Positions 1 through 9,900 of a DNA stretch of 51,786 bases are shown here, in pieces. The DNA comes from Sphingomonas asaccharolytica NBRC 15499 (lineage in GTDB: Bacteria; Pseudomonadota; Alphaproteobacteria; Sphingomonadales; Sphingomonadaceae). The stretch spans positions 1-51,786 of the forward strand of contig NZ_BCYU01000029.1 of NCBI RefSeq assembly GCF_001598355.1, in the 5' to 3' direction. Below the pieces are notes generated by a model. It was not told the DNA's origin. It was given only the letters and a program-made list of their open reading frames with translations, and made no database searches. Made by a program: the position numbers and the translations under genes. Each line of letters opens with the position of its first letter. Position 1 is the first letter of the stretch.

Positions 1-42
1 GGTGCCGCGGGCGGATCGCTTGCGGATAGGCCCCACCCCAAC

Positions 43-63
43 CCCTCCCCTAAAGGGGAAGGG
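43..63. repeat. C/G-rich imperfect palindrome upstream of nasA
   Basis: An imperfect palindrome (CCCCTCCCCT, AA, AGGGGAAGGG) lies directly before the nasA start. Its right arm also supplies the purine-rich Shine-Dalgarno-like stretch. It resembles palindromes at 21396-21421 and 50073-50092, so it is probably one member of a dispersed repeat family. It could fold in the leader and affect nasA translation (inference). Bases 1-42 hold nothing I can assign; they may be the tail of an upstream gene. Confidence 0.5.
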
Positions 64-66
64 CTA

Positions 67-2670
67 ATGGAGGTCCGCACCACCTGCGCCTATTGCGGGG
101 TCGGATGCGGCATCGTCGCGCGGCGGACCGGCGAGCGCAGCGTGGAGATTGCCGGCGACCCCGATCATCCCGCCAATGCCGGCCGGTTATGCTCGAAGGG
201 CACGCATCTCGGCGAGACGGTCGGACTGGAAGGGCGCCTGCTCCATCCGATGATCGGGACCAAGCGCGTCGGCTGGGATCGCGCGCTCGACCTGGTCGCG
301 CGACGCTTTCGCGACACGATCGCGCGGCACGGGCCGAACAGCGTCGCCTTCTACGTCTCCGGCCAATTGCTGACCGAGGATTATTACGTCGCCAACAAGC
401 TGATGAAGGGGTTCATCGGCTCAGGGAATATCGACACCAATTCGCGGCTGTGCATGTCGAGCGCGGTCGCCGGCCATGTCCGCGCGTTCGGCGAGGACGT
501 GGTGCCGGCAAGCTATGCCGATCTCGACGCTGCCGATCTGATCGTTTTGGTCGGGTCGAACACCGCCTGGTGCCATCCGATCGTCTATCAGCGGATCATG
601 GCGGCGCGGGCCGCGCGCGGGACGAAGCTGGTGGTAATCGATCCGCGCCGCACCGAAACCGCCGCGGAAGCCGACCTCCATCTGGCGATCCGGCCGGGCA
701 GCGACGTCGCGCTGATGAACGGGTTGCTCGCCTGGTGCCGCGATGCCGGGCTGATCGATCACGACTATCTCGCTGGGCACGTCAATGTTCCCGGCGATTT
801 CTGGGACAAGCTTGGAGAGGGGAACGATCTGTGGTCGACGGCGCGGGCGTGCGACGTCCAACCCGCCGACCTCAGACGTTTCTACGATCTGTTCGCCGCC
901 AATCCGCGCACGGTGACGATGTTCAGCCAGGGCATCAACCAATCGGTCAGCGGCACCGATCAGGTCAACGCAATCACCAACCTGCACCTCGCGACCGGCC
1001 GGATCGGCACGCCCGGCGCGGCGCCGTTCTCAATCACCGGCCAGCCCAATGCGATGGGCGGGCGCGAAGTCGGCGGGCTCGCCTCGACCCTGGCGGCGCA
1101 TATGGACTTCGCGCCCGAAAATGTGGCGCGTGTCGGGCGGTTCTGGGCCGCGCCGAACATGGCGACCAAGCCGGGATTGAAAGCCGTCGACCTGTTCCGC
1201 GGCGTCGGTGAGGGGCGGATCAAGGCGATCTGGATCATGGCGACCAACCCCGCCGTCTCGATGCCCGATGCCGGCCAGGTGCGCGAGGCGCTGGCCGCCT
1301 GCCCGTTCGTCGTGGTGTCCGACGTGATCGCCGATACCGACACCGGCCGCTTCGCGCATGTCCGGCTACCGGCGACGGCGTGGGGCGAGAAGGACGGCAC
1401 GGTGACCAATTCGGAACGCTGCGTCAGCCGCCAGCGCCCGATCTTCGCGCCCCCGGGCGAAGCGCGGCCCGATTGGTGGATCGTCAAGGAAGTCGGCCGC
1501 CGTATGGGCTGGCGGTCGGCTTTCGCTTTTGACCGCCCGGTGGACGTGTGGCGTGAGCACGTCCGGCTGAGCGCCTATCAGAATGACGGCGCGCGCCGCT
1601 TCCGCCTCGACCGCGCGACGCCCGGCAATAGCGATTACGAGACGATGGAGCCGTTCCGCTGGGGTGACGACGCGTTTGCCGATGGCGTCTATCCGACACC
1701 GGACGGGCGAGCGCGGCTGGTCACCGTCACCCAGCGTGCGGGCGAGCGGCCGCTCGAGCGCTGGCCGATGACGCTCAATACCGGGCGGTATCGCGATCAA
1801 TGGCACACGATGACGCGCACCGGGCTCGCCCCCAGGCTCGCACGCCATCGCGAGGAACCGTTGGTCGAGATCCATCCCGACGATGCCGCGCGGTTGGATA
1901 TCGCCGACGGCGCGCTGGCCCGGGTGTCGACGCCGCGCGGCGAGAGCCTTTATCGCGTTGCCGTGACGCACGCGCAGCGGCTCGGCGAATTGTTCGTCCC
2001 GATCCATTGGACCGATCGCGGATCGACCGGCGGACGGACGGGATTGCTGCCGCGCCCGCTGGTCGATCCGCATTCGGGTCAGCCCGGCTTCAAGACGACG
2101 CCGGCGGCGATCGCGGCGGTGGCGACCGAATGGCGCGGTTTCCTGCTGATGCGCGGCGAATCGGGCGCGATGCCCGATTGTCTGTGGGCGACCCGCGTCG
2201 CGGTGCCGCACGGGACATTGTGGGAACTGGCCGGCGACGGTGACGCCGCGGCGCTCGAGCGCCTCTTGCCGCAAGGCGACCGCATCGAAGCGTTCGATCC
2301 AGCCAAGGGGTCGCGCCGCATCGCCGTCATTCGTGACGGGCGGCTGGCGGCCTTGTTGTTCGTCACGTCGGACGGCGTGCTGCCGTCGCGCGACTGGCTG
2401 ATCGCGCAATTGGCGGCGCCAGCGGTGGCCCCCACCCTGCTCGCGGGCCGCGCGCCGGGCCCGAGCATCGATCGCGGTCCGATCGTTTGCGTCTGTTTCG
2501 ATATCGGCGCGCGCGCGATCAGCGATGCGATCCGCGCGGACGGCCTGGCGGACGTTGCCGCCGTCGGCGCGGCGCTGCGCGCGGGGACGAATTGCGGATC
2601 GTGCCGCCCGGCGATCGCCGGATTGATCGCCGATCACGCCAATCGGGAGAGTATCAATGCCAGTCGATGA
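67..2670 (+). CDS. nasA: Assimilatory nitrate reductase, large (catalytic) subunit
   Basis: This is an 867-residue molybdopterin oxidoreductase that reduces nitrate to nitrite in the cytoplasm for nitrogen assimilation. The N-terminus carries the [4Fe-4S] ligands Cys7, Cys10, Cys14 and Cys42. Cys129, in the context RLCMSS, fits the Mo-coordinating position of NasA/NapA-type enzymes. Molybdopterin and dinucleotide-binding domains follow. The last ~64 residues form a BFD-like [2Fe-2S] domain with Cys808, Cys810, Cys843 and Cys846, as in the long form of NasA. The ATG at 67 sits 3-4 bases after a GGGGAAGGG stretch. The 3' end overlaps cobA by 14 bases, so the two are co-transcribed. nirBD, the expected partner, is not in view and may lie upstream of base 1. 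Confidence 0.95.
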   Translation: MEVRTTCAYCGVGCGIVARRTGERSVEIAGDPDHPANAGRLCSKGTHLGETVGLEGRLLHPMIGTKRVGWDRALDLVARRFRDTIARHGPNSVAFYVSGQLLTEDYYVANKLMKGFIGSGNIDTNSRLCMSSAVAGHVRAFGEDVVPASYADLDAADLIVLVGSNTAWCHPIVYQRIMAARAARGTKLVVIDPRRTETAAEADLHLAIRPGSDVALMNGLLAWCRDAGLIDHDYLAGHVNVPGDFWDKLGEGNDLWSTARACDVQPADLRRFYDLFAANPRTVTMFSQGINQSVSGTDQVNAITNLHLATGRIGTPGAAPFSITGQPNAMGGREVGGLASTLAAHMDFAPENVARVGRFWAAPNMATKPGLKAVDLFRGVGEGRIKAIWIMATNPAVSMPDAGQVREALAACPFVVVSDVIADTDTGRFAHVRLPATAWGEKDGTVTNSERCVSRQRPIFAPPGEARPDWWIVKEVGRRMGWRSAFAFDRPVDVWREHVRLSAYQNDGARRFRLDRATPGNSDYETMEPFRWGDDAFADGVYPTPDGRARLVTVTQRAGERPLERWPMTLNTGRYRDQWHTMTRTGLAPRLARHREEPLVEIHPDDAARLDIADGALARVSTPRGESLYRVAVTHAQRLGELFVPIHWTDRGSTGGRTGLLPRPLVDPHSGQPGFKTTPAAIAAVATEWRGFLLMRGESGAMPDCLWATRVAVPHGTLWELAGDGDAAALERLLPQGDRIEAFDPAKGSRRIAVIRDGRLAALLFVTSDGVLPSRDWLIAQLAAPAVAPTLLAGRAPGPSIDRGPIVCVCFDIGARAISDAIRADGLADVAAVGAALRAGTNCGSCRPAIAGLIADHANRESINASR

Positions 2671-3445
2671 CTTTCCGCCGGGCAGCGTCTGGCTGGTCGG
2701 CGCCGGCCCCGGAGACCCCGATCTGCTGACGCGCAAGGCCGAGGCGCTGTTGCGCCGCGCCTCGGTCGTGTTCCACGACGCCCTGGTCGGACCCGGCGTG
2801 CTCGACCTCATTCCCGACCATGTCCGGCTGGTATCGGTCGGCAAAAGGTCCGGACGCCATTCGCGCGACCAGGGGGCGATCAACCGCTTGTTAGTTGAGG
2901 CATCCGGCGACGGCGAGCGCGTCGTCCGCCTCAAGGGAGGCGACCCGACGCTGTTCGCCCGATCCGCAGAGGAGATGACTGCCCTCTCTGCCGAGGGGAT
3001 CGCCGTTCGGATATGCCCCGGCATCACCGCGGCAAGCGCCGCCGCGGCATCGGCGGGGTTCTCGCTGTCGCTGCGCGGTCATGCGCGCCGGGTCGAATTC
3101 GTTACCGCGCACGCCGCGCCCGGCCACCCGCTCGACCTCGACTGGCGCCGGCTGGCCGATCCGCAAGCGACGATCGCCTTCTACATGGGACGCGGTGCCG
3201 CGGCCGACATCAGCCGGAACCTGATCGCGGCCGGGCTTGCCGCGACGACGCCCGTGATCGTGGCGTGCGATATCAGCCTGCCGGGCGAGATGCGGCTGCA
3301 GACCCGGCTCGAACTGCTGCCGTTCGCGGTCGCGACGATCGCCGACGATCGCCCGACATTGATCATCGTCGGTGAGGCCGTCGCGCCGCCCGGAACGGCG
3401 ATGGCGCAGGTCGCCGGGACGAAAACGATCGAGGCGCAAGGTTAA
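2657..3445 (+). CDS. cobA: Uroporphyrinogen-III C-methyltransferase (SUMT)
   Basis: This 262-residue SAM-dependent methyltransferase converts uroporphyrinogen III to precorrin-2, the first step towards siroheme and cobalamin. The N-terminal VGAGPGDPDLLT motif and the central VVRLKGGDP motif are hallmarks of SUMT, and the length is that of the stand-alone CobA form rather than the CysG fusion. It begins inside the end of nasA (14-base overlap) in another frame, which points to translational coupling. The position after nasA suggests that it supplies siroheme for assimilatory nitrite reductase. The 188 bases after it up to the tRNA hold no convincing gene. Confidence 0.95.
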   Translation: MPVDDFPPGSVWLVGAGPGDPDLLTRKAEALLRRASVVFHDALVGPGVLDLIPDHVRLVSVGKRSGRHSRDQGAINRLLVEASGDGERVVRLKGGDPTLFARSAEEMTALSAEGIAVRICPGITAASAAAASAGFSLSLRGHARRVEFVTAHAAPGHPLDLDWRRLADPQATIAFYMGRGAAADISRNLIAAGLAATTPVIVACDISLPGEMRLQTRLELLPFAVATIADDRPTLIIVGEAVAPPGTAMAQVAGTKTIEAQG

Positions 3446-3593
3446 CGGGCAATATCGTGGCGCGCCGTACGGGACCAGAACGCATGCGTCCCGACCCGTT
3501 TTGCCGGACGAAGGCCGTCGCGCGACATAGGCGTGGCGGAATAGGTTTCCGTACGTTTCTCGCACGAACCAATCAATCGACGGCTAGACTCTG

Positions 3594-3610
3594 TTTCAGC
3601 AAAGCTGAAA
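3594..3610 (-). terminator. Possible stem-loop downstream of tRNA-Arg
   Basis: A perfect 7-bp stem (TTTCAGC / GCTGAAA) with a 3-base loop lies 23 bases beyond the 3' end of the minus-strand tRNA, and also after the convergent cobA. It is not followed by a clear U-tract on the minus strand, so calling it an intrinsic terminator is tentative. Confidence 0.3.
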
Positions 3611-3633
3611 ACGACTCTAAGCCAGGGAGAAAT

Positions 3634-3710
<77 letters not shown>

Positions 3711-3766
3711 GAGCCGGGTGCGCCTAGCAAAGCATCGCCGGCCGCGCCAGCGATTCTATTTGGCGC

Positions 3767-4132
3767 CTATTTGGTGATCGTGACCGGCTGGAACTTGCCC
3801 AGGCCGCAGCGCGGGCCGGGGCCGGCACCGCCCGATTGCAGCACCGTGATCGTATCGACCGAGCATAATTGGTTGGTCGAGACCGAATAAGCGAACCGCT
3901 CCTCGAAGCCGAGGCTTGGACACGAATTGGGCAAGGTATTTCGCAGGATCTTGCGGTTGTTCATCTCGAAATCGATCACTTGGTCGCTGCGCACATGCGT
4001 CTCCCGCACCTGGCTCAGATTGACGCAATCGACCGCGGGACCGGTGGGGGTCGCGGGCGGGACTTCCTTGTCCTTCGCGCTCAGCGGCGCGACGATCGCG
4101 GCGGCGGCGAGGGCGAACAGCAGCGGGCGCAT
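3767..4132 (-). CDS. Small secreted protein of unknown function (possibly DUF6491-like)
   Basis: This is a 121-residue protein with an N-terminal signal peptide (hydrophobic run [16 protein letters not shown], cleavage expected near residue 19). The mature part is about 100 residues with four cysteines spread along it (in VDCVNL, NSCPSLG, QLCSVD and RCGLG), suggesting two disulfides in the periplasm. The spacing of [14 protein letters not shown] and LCSVDTI recalls a small sphingomonad/xanthomonad family often labelled DUF6491, but I assign this from memory and only tentatively. It follows nth on the same strand with a 17-base gap and may be co-transcribed with it. Function unknown. Confidence 0.75.
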   Translation of the reverse strand: MRPLLFALAAAAIVAPLSAKDKEVPPATPTGPAVDCVNLSQVRETHVRSDQVIDFEMNNRKILRNTLPNSCPSLGFEERFAYSVSTNQLCSVDTITVLQSGGAGPGPRCGLGKFQPVTITK

Positions 4133-4149
4133 TTGCTTCTACTCCAGTG

Positions 4150-4803
4150 TCAGGCCGGGCGCGATTTGGGCGCCGGCGTCTTGGGCTTGAACGCACAAAG
4201 ATCGGCAACGACGCATCGCCAGCATTCGGGCGTGCGAGCCTTGCAGACATATCGGCCGTGCAGGATTAACCAGTGATGAGCATGTAGCCGGAACGGCTGC
4301 GGCACCGCCTTTTCCAGCTTGAGTTCGACCGTCAGCGGGGTCTTGCCGCGCGCCAGCCCGGTGCGGTTGCCGACGCGGAAGATGTGGGTGTCGACCGCGA
4401 AGGTCTCCGCGCCGAACGCCACGTTCATCACGACATTGGCGGTCTTGCGCCCGACGCCGGGCAGTTTCTCGAGTTCGTCGCGGTCGGCCGGCACTTCGCC
4501 GCCATGGTCGGCGATCAATTGCTCGGACAAGGCGATGACGTTCTTGGCCTTGGTGTTGAACAGGCCGATCGTCTTGATGTGCTCCTTGAGCTTCTCCTCG
4601 CCGAGCTGCACCAACTGCTCGGGGGTGTGCACTTGCTCGAACAGCGTGCGCGTCGCCTTGTTGACCCCGACATCGGTCGCCTGCGCCGACAGCACGACCG
4701 CGACGAGCAATTGATAGGGATTGCCCGATTCGAGCTCGGTTTCGGGATGCGGATTGTCGGCGGCGAGGCGGCTGAAGAACTCGACCACGTCGGCCTTGTT
4801 CAT
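4150..4803 (-). CDS. nth: Endonuclease III (DNA glycosylase/AP lyase)
   Basis: This 217-residue base-excision repair enzyme removes oxidised pyrimidines and cleaves the abasic site. The helix-hairpin-helix LPGVGRKTA contains the catalytic Lys120, and Asp138 lies in VDTHIFR. The C-terminal [4Fe-4S] cluster ligands Cys187, Cys194, Cys197 and Cys203 have the canonical C-x6-C-x2-C-x5-C spacing. These positions match those of the E. coli enzyme, so the start at 4803 is well supported. It lies 19 bases downstream of dapB on the same strand, and the two are probably co-transcribed. Confidence 0.97.
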   Translation of the reverse strand: MNKADVVEFFSRLAADNPHPETELESGNPYQLLVAVVLSAQATDVGVNKATRTLFEQVHTPEQLVQLGEEKLKEHIKTIGLFNTKAKNVIALSEQLIADHGGEVPADRDELEKLPGVGRKTANVVMNVAFGAETFAVDTHIFRVGNRTGLARGKTPLTVELKLEKAVPQPFRLHAHHWLILHGRYVCKARTPECWRCVVADLCAFKPKTPAPKSRPA

Positions 4804-4822
4804 GCGGTCCTCACTGTTGGAC

Positions 4823-5551
4823 TCACAGGCCCAGAACTTCGGGCATGGTGTAGCGCCCGGCGGGCTGGTCGGCGAGCCACAACGCCGCGCGGACCGCGCC
4901 GCGCGCGAACATCTCGCGGCTCTCGGCGCGGTGGATCAGTTCGAGCCGCTCGCCCGGTCCGGCGAAGATCACCTGGTGGTCGCCCGCGATCGATCCGCCG
5001 CGGATCGCGGAGAAGCCGATCGTCCCTTCGCTGCGTGCCCCGCTCAGTCCGGCGCGATCGACCACCTTGAGGTCGGCCAGCGCCGCGCCGCGTCCCTCGG
5101 CCGCCGCATCGCCGAGCAGCAAGGCGGTGCCCGATGGCGCATCGACCTTGTGGCGATGATGCGCCTCGACGATCTCGATATCCCAATCGGGGCCGAGCCG
5201 CGCGGCGGCATCGGCGATCAGCCGGGTGAGGAGCGTGATGCCGAGCGAGGTGGTGCTGGTCTGCAGCACCGCGACCCGCGCGGCGGCGTTGTCGATCAAA
5301 TCGTGATGCTGCGGTCCCAGCCCGGTGGTGCCGACGACGATCGGCGTCCCCGCCTCGCATGCCGCCGCCAGATTGGCTTCGAGCGCGGACGGCGCGGTGA
5401 AATCGACCAGCACGTCGGCGCCGCGCGCGAGCGTTAGCGGGTCGCCGCCGGCATCGACGCCCCCCGCCACGGTCGCGCCGAAATCGGCGGCGATCGCGGC
5501 GATCGCGCGGCCCATCCGGCCCTCGCTGCCCAGAATCCCTATCGCGGTCAT
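4823..5551 (-). CDS. dapB: 4-hydroxy-tetrahydrodipicolinate reductase
   Basis: This 242-residue NAD(P)H-dependent enzyme acts in the diaminopimelate/lysine pathway. The N-terminal GILGSEGRMGRAI is the nucleotide-binding loop, and EAHHRHKVDAPSGTA is the DapB signature with the substrate-binding HHRxK and the DAPSGT stretch. The open frame runs further upstream, but the family N-terminus (MTAIGILG) begins at the ATG at 5551. This ATG shares ATGA with the stop of the upstream protease gene, so it is translationally coupled to a secreted peptidase, an unexpected partner for a biosynthetic enzyme. Confidence 0.96.
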   Translation of the reverse strand: MTAIGILGSEGRMGRAIAAIAADFGATVAGGVDAGGDPLTLARGADVLVDFTAPSALEANLAAACEAGTPIVVGTTGLGPQHHDLIDNAAARVAVLQTSTTSLGITLLTRLIADAAARLGPDWDIEIVEAHHRHKVDAPSGTALLLGDAAAEGRGAALADLKVVDRAGLSGARSEGTIGFSAIRGGSIAGDHQVIFAGPGERLELIHRAESREMFARGAVRAALWLADQPAGRYTMPEVLGL

Positions 5552-6807
5552 GGCTGTCCCCTTGCACCAAAGTCCGGCGGCGCGACAGGGGGTAACGGCG
5601 TCACTTCGGGCGCGCCGCCCAATACCAGCGACCAGGGCTGGGGAAGGTAATCGACCGACATGTAGAAATAGAAGGCGCAGCTGCCGTCGGGGCGATAGGT
5701 CGCACCCTTCAAGATGCCGAGCGCGGTCGTGCCGCTGAACACCGGCGATCCGCTGTCGCCGCCCTTGCAGGTCGGACCGGAGACGGTGACCCAGGTCGGC
5801 AGGCACGCGCCGCCGCAGAGATCGCCCGCCGGCGCGAAATCGGTCAGTTCGACGACCGCACAGCTATAGCCGGTGCGCTCGCCGCGATGACAGACGAAGT
5901 CGCCCGCGCGGGTCTGGTCGCGGGTGCGCGATCCGGTCACCGGGCGCTCGATCGTCTTGGCGGTGTCGGCGTAAAACAGCCCGGCGAGCGGCCCCGGGAC
6001 GGTGCCGATCTGGACGTCGTGATAGCCCCACCCCCATTGCCCGACGAAGCTCAACGGCACTTCGCTGTGATCGGGCGCGATGAAGCTCATCTGGTCGAGG
6101 CAATGCGCCGCGGTGGCGATGCCGTAGCGGGCGCCGTCGGTGACGACGAAGCCGCTGGTGCACAGATAGCGCTTGCCATCGTCGGGACCGGTCCCTTCGA
6201 GCCGCGCGCCGCCGACCGGCGCACCCAGATTGACGTCGACCTGGTCGACCACGCGGATGCTGACGGGGACGCCCGCTACGCCCTCGACCTTCCTGCGCCA
6301 TTGCTCGACGCCGCTCTTGGCCTCGCCGCTGGTGATCAGCACGACCAATTCGCCGGTGCGCGGGTCGAGCCCCATCGCGGGCGGGCGCGAGAACATCGCG
6401 CGGATTTGCGCCTGGTGCCAGGTGACGGCCCAGATCACCTTGTCCCGCGAGGCGCGCGCACCGGTACGGAAGGTGATCGGCACCGTCATCCCGCCCAGTA
6501 GCAATTGTTCGCTGGCGACGGGGTCGCTGCCGGTCAGATAGACGTTGATGCGGAAATCGGGGCGGTGCTGGATCGAGATGCCGGCGATGCGGTCGCGATA
6601 CTTCGCTTCGATCGCGTCGGTGACGGGGATGCTGGCGTCTAGCGCGGTGAGGCGGCGTTCGGCTTCATCCGGCGGGACGGCGAAGAGCTTGGCGTATTCG
6701 GCGGCGTCGCGGGTGAGGGCTTGGGTAGGGGATTCGATGACCTGCGCCGCGGCTATGCGCGGCACGAATGCGAAGAGGAGTGCCAGGCCGATTAGCAGGA
6801 TACGCAT
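5548..6807 (-). CDS. Secreted chymotrypsin-like serine protease with N-terminal pro-region
   Basis: This is a 419-residue protein with a signal peptide (residues 1-21), a ~170-residue region that looks like a propeptide, and a C-terminal S1-type protease domain. The likely triad is His235 (in ATAAHC), Asp264 (in YHDVQIG) and Ser352 (in GGDSGSPVF). Cys216/Cys236 and the CHRGERTGYSC stretch (306-316) match the disulfide pattern of bacterial alpha-lytic/streptogrisin-type enzymes, which are also made with folding pro-regions. A proline-rich tail ends the protein. It overlaps dapB by four bases. Substrate unknown. Confidence 0.85.
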   Translation of the reverse strand: MRILLIGLALLFAFVPRIAAAQVIESPTQALTRDAAEYAKLFAVPPDEAERRLTALDASIPVTDAIEAKYRDRIAGISIQHRPDFRINVYLTGSDPVASEQLLLGGMTVPITFRTGARASRDKVIWAVTWHQAQIRAMFSRPPAMGLDPRTGELVVLITSGEAKSGVEQWRRKVEGVAGVPVSIRVVDQVDVNLGAPVGGARLEGTGPDDGKRYLCTSGFVVTDGARYGIATAAHCLDQMSFIAPDHSEVPLSFVGQWGWGYHDVQIGTVPGPLAGLFYADTAKTIERPVTGSRTRDQTRAGDFVCHRGERTGYSCAVVELTDFAPAGDLCGGACLPTWVTVSGPTCKGGDSGSPVFSGTTALGILKGATYRPDGSCAFYFYMSVDYLPQPWSLVLGGAPEVTPLPPVAPPDFGARGQP

Positions 6808-6833
6808 ACAGCCGCCGCTACTACCTCGATTTC

Positions 6834-6939
6834 GTCATCCCGGGCTTGTCCCGGGATCCGCCGTGCCTCAATCGATCACGCTTGAGCCTCTTGTCCAGCC
6901 CTTGCCGCCCGGCGGACCCCGGCACAAGGCCGGGGTGAC
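6834..6939. repeat. Intergenic palindromic repeat pair (REP/RIME-like)
   Basis: The element is bounded by inverted ends, GTCATCCCGGGCTTGTCCC on the left and a GGCACAAGGCCGGGGTGAC-type end on the right. Each end is itself palindromic (CCCGGG...CCCGGG and CCCCGG...CCGGGG). This is a very common intergenic element style in alphaproteobacteria. It sits between the acyltransferase fusion gene (upstream) and the protease start, where it could fold in the transcript or act as a terminator. Confidence 0.7.
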
Positions 6940-6969
6940 GATGGGAGAGGACGCCGCCGGTGCCACAAA

Positions 6970-9900
6970 TCACCCCGCCGCCATCGTGCCCATCGTCACG
7001 TAATCGAGCTTGCCCGTCCCCAGCACCGGCAACGCATCGACCACCCGAATATCGCGCGGCACGGCAAGCTCGGCGATTCCGTTGGCCTTGCCCCACGCCT
7101 GCAACTCCGCCGCCTTCGCCCTCTTGGCCGTAGTGAACAGCACGAGCTGCTCGCCCTTGCGCGGATCTGCGCGGGTGACGACGGCATGGTCGGCGTCCGG
7201 CCAGACCGATGCTGCATAGCCCTCGACCGCGGGCAGCGAGACCATCTCGCCGCCGATCTTGGCGAAGCGCTTGGCGCGGCCGCGGATGGTGACGAAGCCC
7301 ATCTCGTCGATCGTCACGATGTCGCCGGTATCGTGCCAGCCGCCCTCGGGCGGTTGCAGAACGCCGGGCCGGTCGGCCTTCATATAGCCGGCCATGATAT
7401 TGGGCCCGCGGATCGACAATTTACCGCCTTCCCAGATGCCCTCGACCGGCTCGACCTTGGCCTCGATCCCCGGCAGCAGGCGGCCGACGCTGCCCGCCTT
7501 GAAGTGCATCGGCGTGTTGACCGCGATCACGGGCGCCGCTTCGGTCGCGCCATAGCCTTCGAAGATGCGCACGCCGAATTTCTCGGCCCACACCTTGCGC
7601 GTCTCGTCACGAACGCGCTCGGCGCCGGCGAAGACGTAGCGGACCGAATAGAAATCGTAATTATGCCCCATCCGCGCATAGCCGGCGAGGAAGGTGTCGG
7701 TACCGAACAGGATGGTCGCGTTGGCGTCATAGGCCAGCGCGGGCACGATCCGGTAATGGAGCGGGTTTGGATAGAGCAGGGTCCGGATGCCGCTCAGGAT
7801 CGGCAGCAAGGTGCCGCCGGTCAGCCCGAAACTGTGGAACACCGGCAGCGCGTTGAGCACCAGGTCGGACGAGTTGAAGTCGATCCGCGCCGAGAGCTGC
7901 TGGCAGTTGGACAGCAGGTTGCGATGCGTCAGCACGACGCCCTTCGGCAGCCCTTCGGACCCGCTGGTGAACAAGATCACCGCGGCGTCGTCGGGCGAAA
8001 CCTTGCGGCGACGGTGGAGCCGCCCCGCCCAGCGAGCCGCGACGAGCGCGCGTAGCTTGGCGATCGTGCCGATGCCAGCGCCGATGTCCTCGAGATAGAC
8101 GATTGTGCGCCCGTCGCCCTCGAGCCCCTCGACGATCGGCTCGAGCTTTCCTTGCGTGATGAAGGCGCGTGCGGTGATGATCGTGCGCACCTCGGCCGCC
8201 TGGCATGCCGCCTTCAAATTGGTCAGCCCCGCGGTGTAATTGAGCATCGCCGGCACCCGCCCGATGCGTTGCAGCGCGAAGAAGGTCGCGACCACGCCCG
8301 CGACGTTGGGCAGCAACACGCCGACCGCTTCGCTTTGCCTGGTGATCGGATCGAACGCGCGGCCGAGCGCCATGCTGCCGACGACCAGCTTCTTGTAGGT
8401 CATCGGCTCGCGCTTGATGTCCTCGACGATCGGCGACTTGCCGCCATTGACGTCCTTGGCGTCGAGCAGCGCCTGGAACAGGGTTGTTTCGGTGTCCGAC
8501 GTCGCGAAGATCATGCTGCTCATCTCGTCATAGAGACGGCGCCCGGCGATCGCGCGGCGGGCGCGCGCGGTCATCTCGCCTCTGATCTCGAAGCGCCGCG
8601 GCGGCAGCACGGTCAGCGTGATCTTGGGGAACGTCTTCAACCGCACCTTGCCGCGCAGTTTGGAGAAGGTCGAATATTGCGCGCCGTCGATGCGCACCGG
8701 GATGATCGGCGCATCGGCCTTGTCGGCGACCATGCCGGGCCCGTCGAACACCTTCATCAGCGCGCCGGTGACGGTGATCCGCCCTTCGGGGAAGATCACC
8801 AAGGTGTTGCCGTCCTTGACCGCCTTGACCATCGCCTTGGTCGACATCGGGTTGGTCGGATCGACCGGGAAAGCGCGGAACAGCTTGAGCGCGGGCTTGA
8901 TCCACCAGCTCGCGACCACTGCACTATGTACCGCGAACACCGGCTTGCCCGGCAGGAATACCGCGAGCAGCAAGCCGTCGAGCCACGATACGTGGTTGAC
9001 CACCACGACCGCGCGCTCGCCGGGCTTGGGCATATTCTCGGCGCCATGCACCTCCACCCGATAGGCGATCTCGAGCAGGGTGCGGATCAGCCGCTTGATC
9101 ACCGTCTCGGGCAGCAGCCAGCAACTGACCAAGGCGACCATCAATGTCGCGAAGCCCATCGTTGCAATCACCGCGGGGATCGCCGCGCCGTAATGCGCCA
9201 TCGCGATCACCACTGCCATCACCAGCACGATGACGAGCGAATTGACGATGTTATTGGCGGCGATGATCCGCGAGCGCTCGGCGACCGGGCTGTTGGTCTG
9301 GAGCAGAGCGTAAAGCGGCACGATGAACATGCCGCCGGCAAAGGCAAGGCCGGCGAGGTCGATCAGGATGCGCCAGCTGCCCGGCGCGGCCACGAAACGC
9401 GCGATGTCGGCGCCGGGCGCGGTGACGACGAAGCCGCGCGTCGCCGGCCACAGGTCGATCATGAACCCGGCCATCAGCAGCGCCGACACCGGCACGTAGC
9501 GCGCCGACACCTTGCCCTTGAGCAGCCGGTTGACCGCCAGCGAGCCGATCGCGATCGAGATCGAGAAGACCAGCAGGAACAGCGTCACCACCGGCTTGCC
9601 CGCGCCCAGCCGGTTGGTGACCAACGGCGCGAAATCGTTGAGGAGCACCGCGCCGACCGCGAAGAACCAGCTGATCCCCAGGATGCACAGCCAGGCGTCG
9701 CGCCCGTCATGCGCGGCCTTGAGCACTTGCCACGTGCTGCGGAACACGTTGCGGTCGACCGGCACCACGCCCGGCGGCGGTGGCGCGGGCGGGATCGCCA
9801 GGCTGGCGAGGAACCCCAGCACCGCCATGCCGGTCGCAACCAGCCCGGCTTCCCAGGGCGGGATGAAATTGGGCATCAACTGGCCGCCCAGGATCGCCAG

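Noticed and set aside
1366..3027. A 553-codon open frame opposite nasA and cobA
   Set aside because: It is Arg-rich and without motifs, while both plus-strand genes have intact active-site motifs.
3446..3633. Possible gene between cobA and tRNA-Arg
   Set aside because: The open frame runs into the tRNA gene and has no protein-like features.
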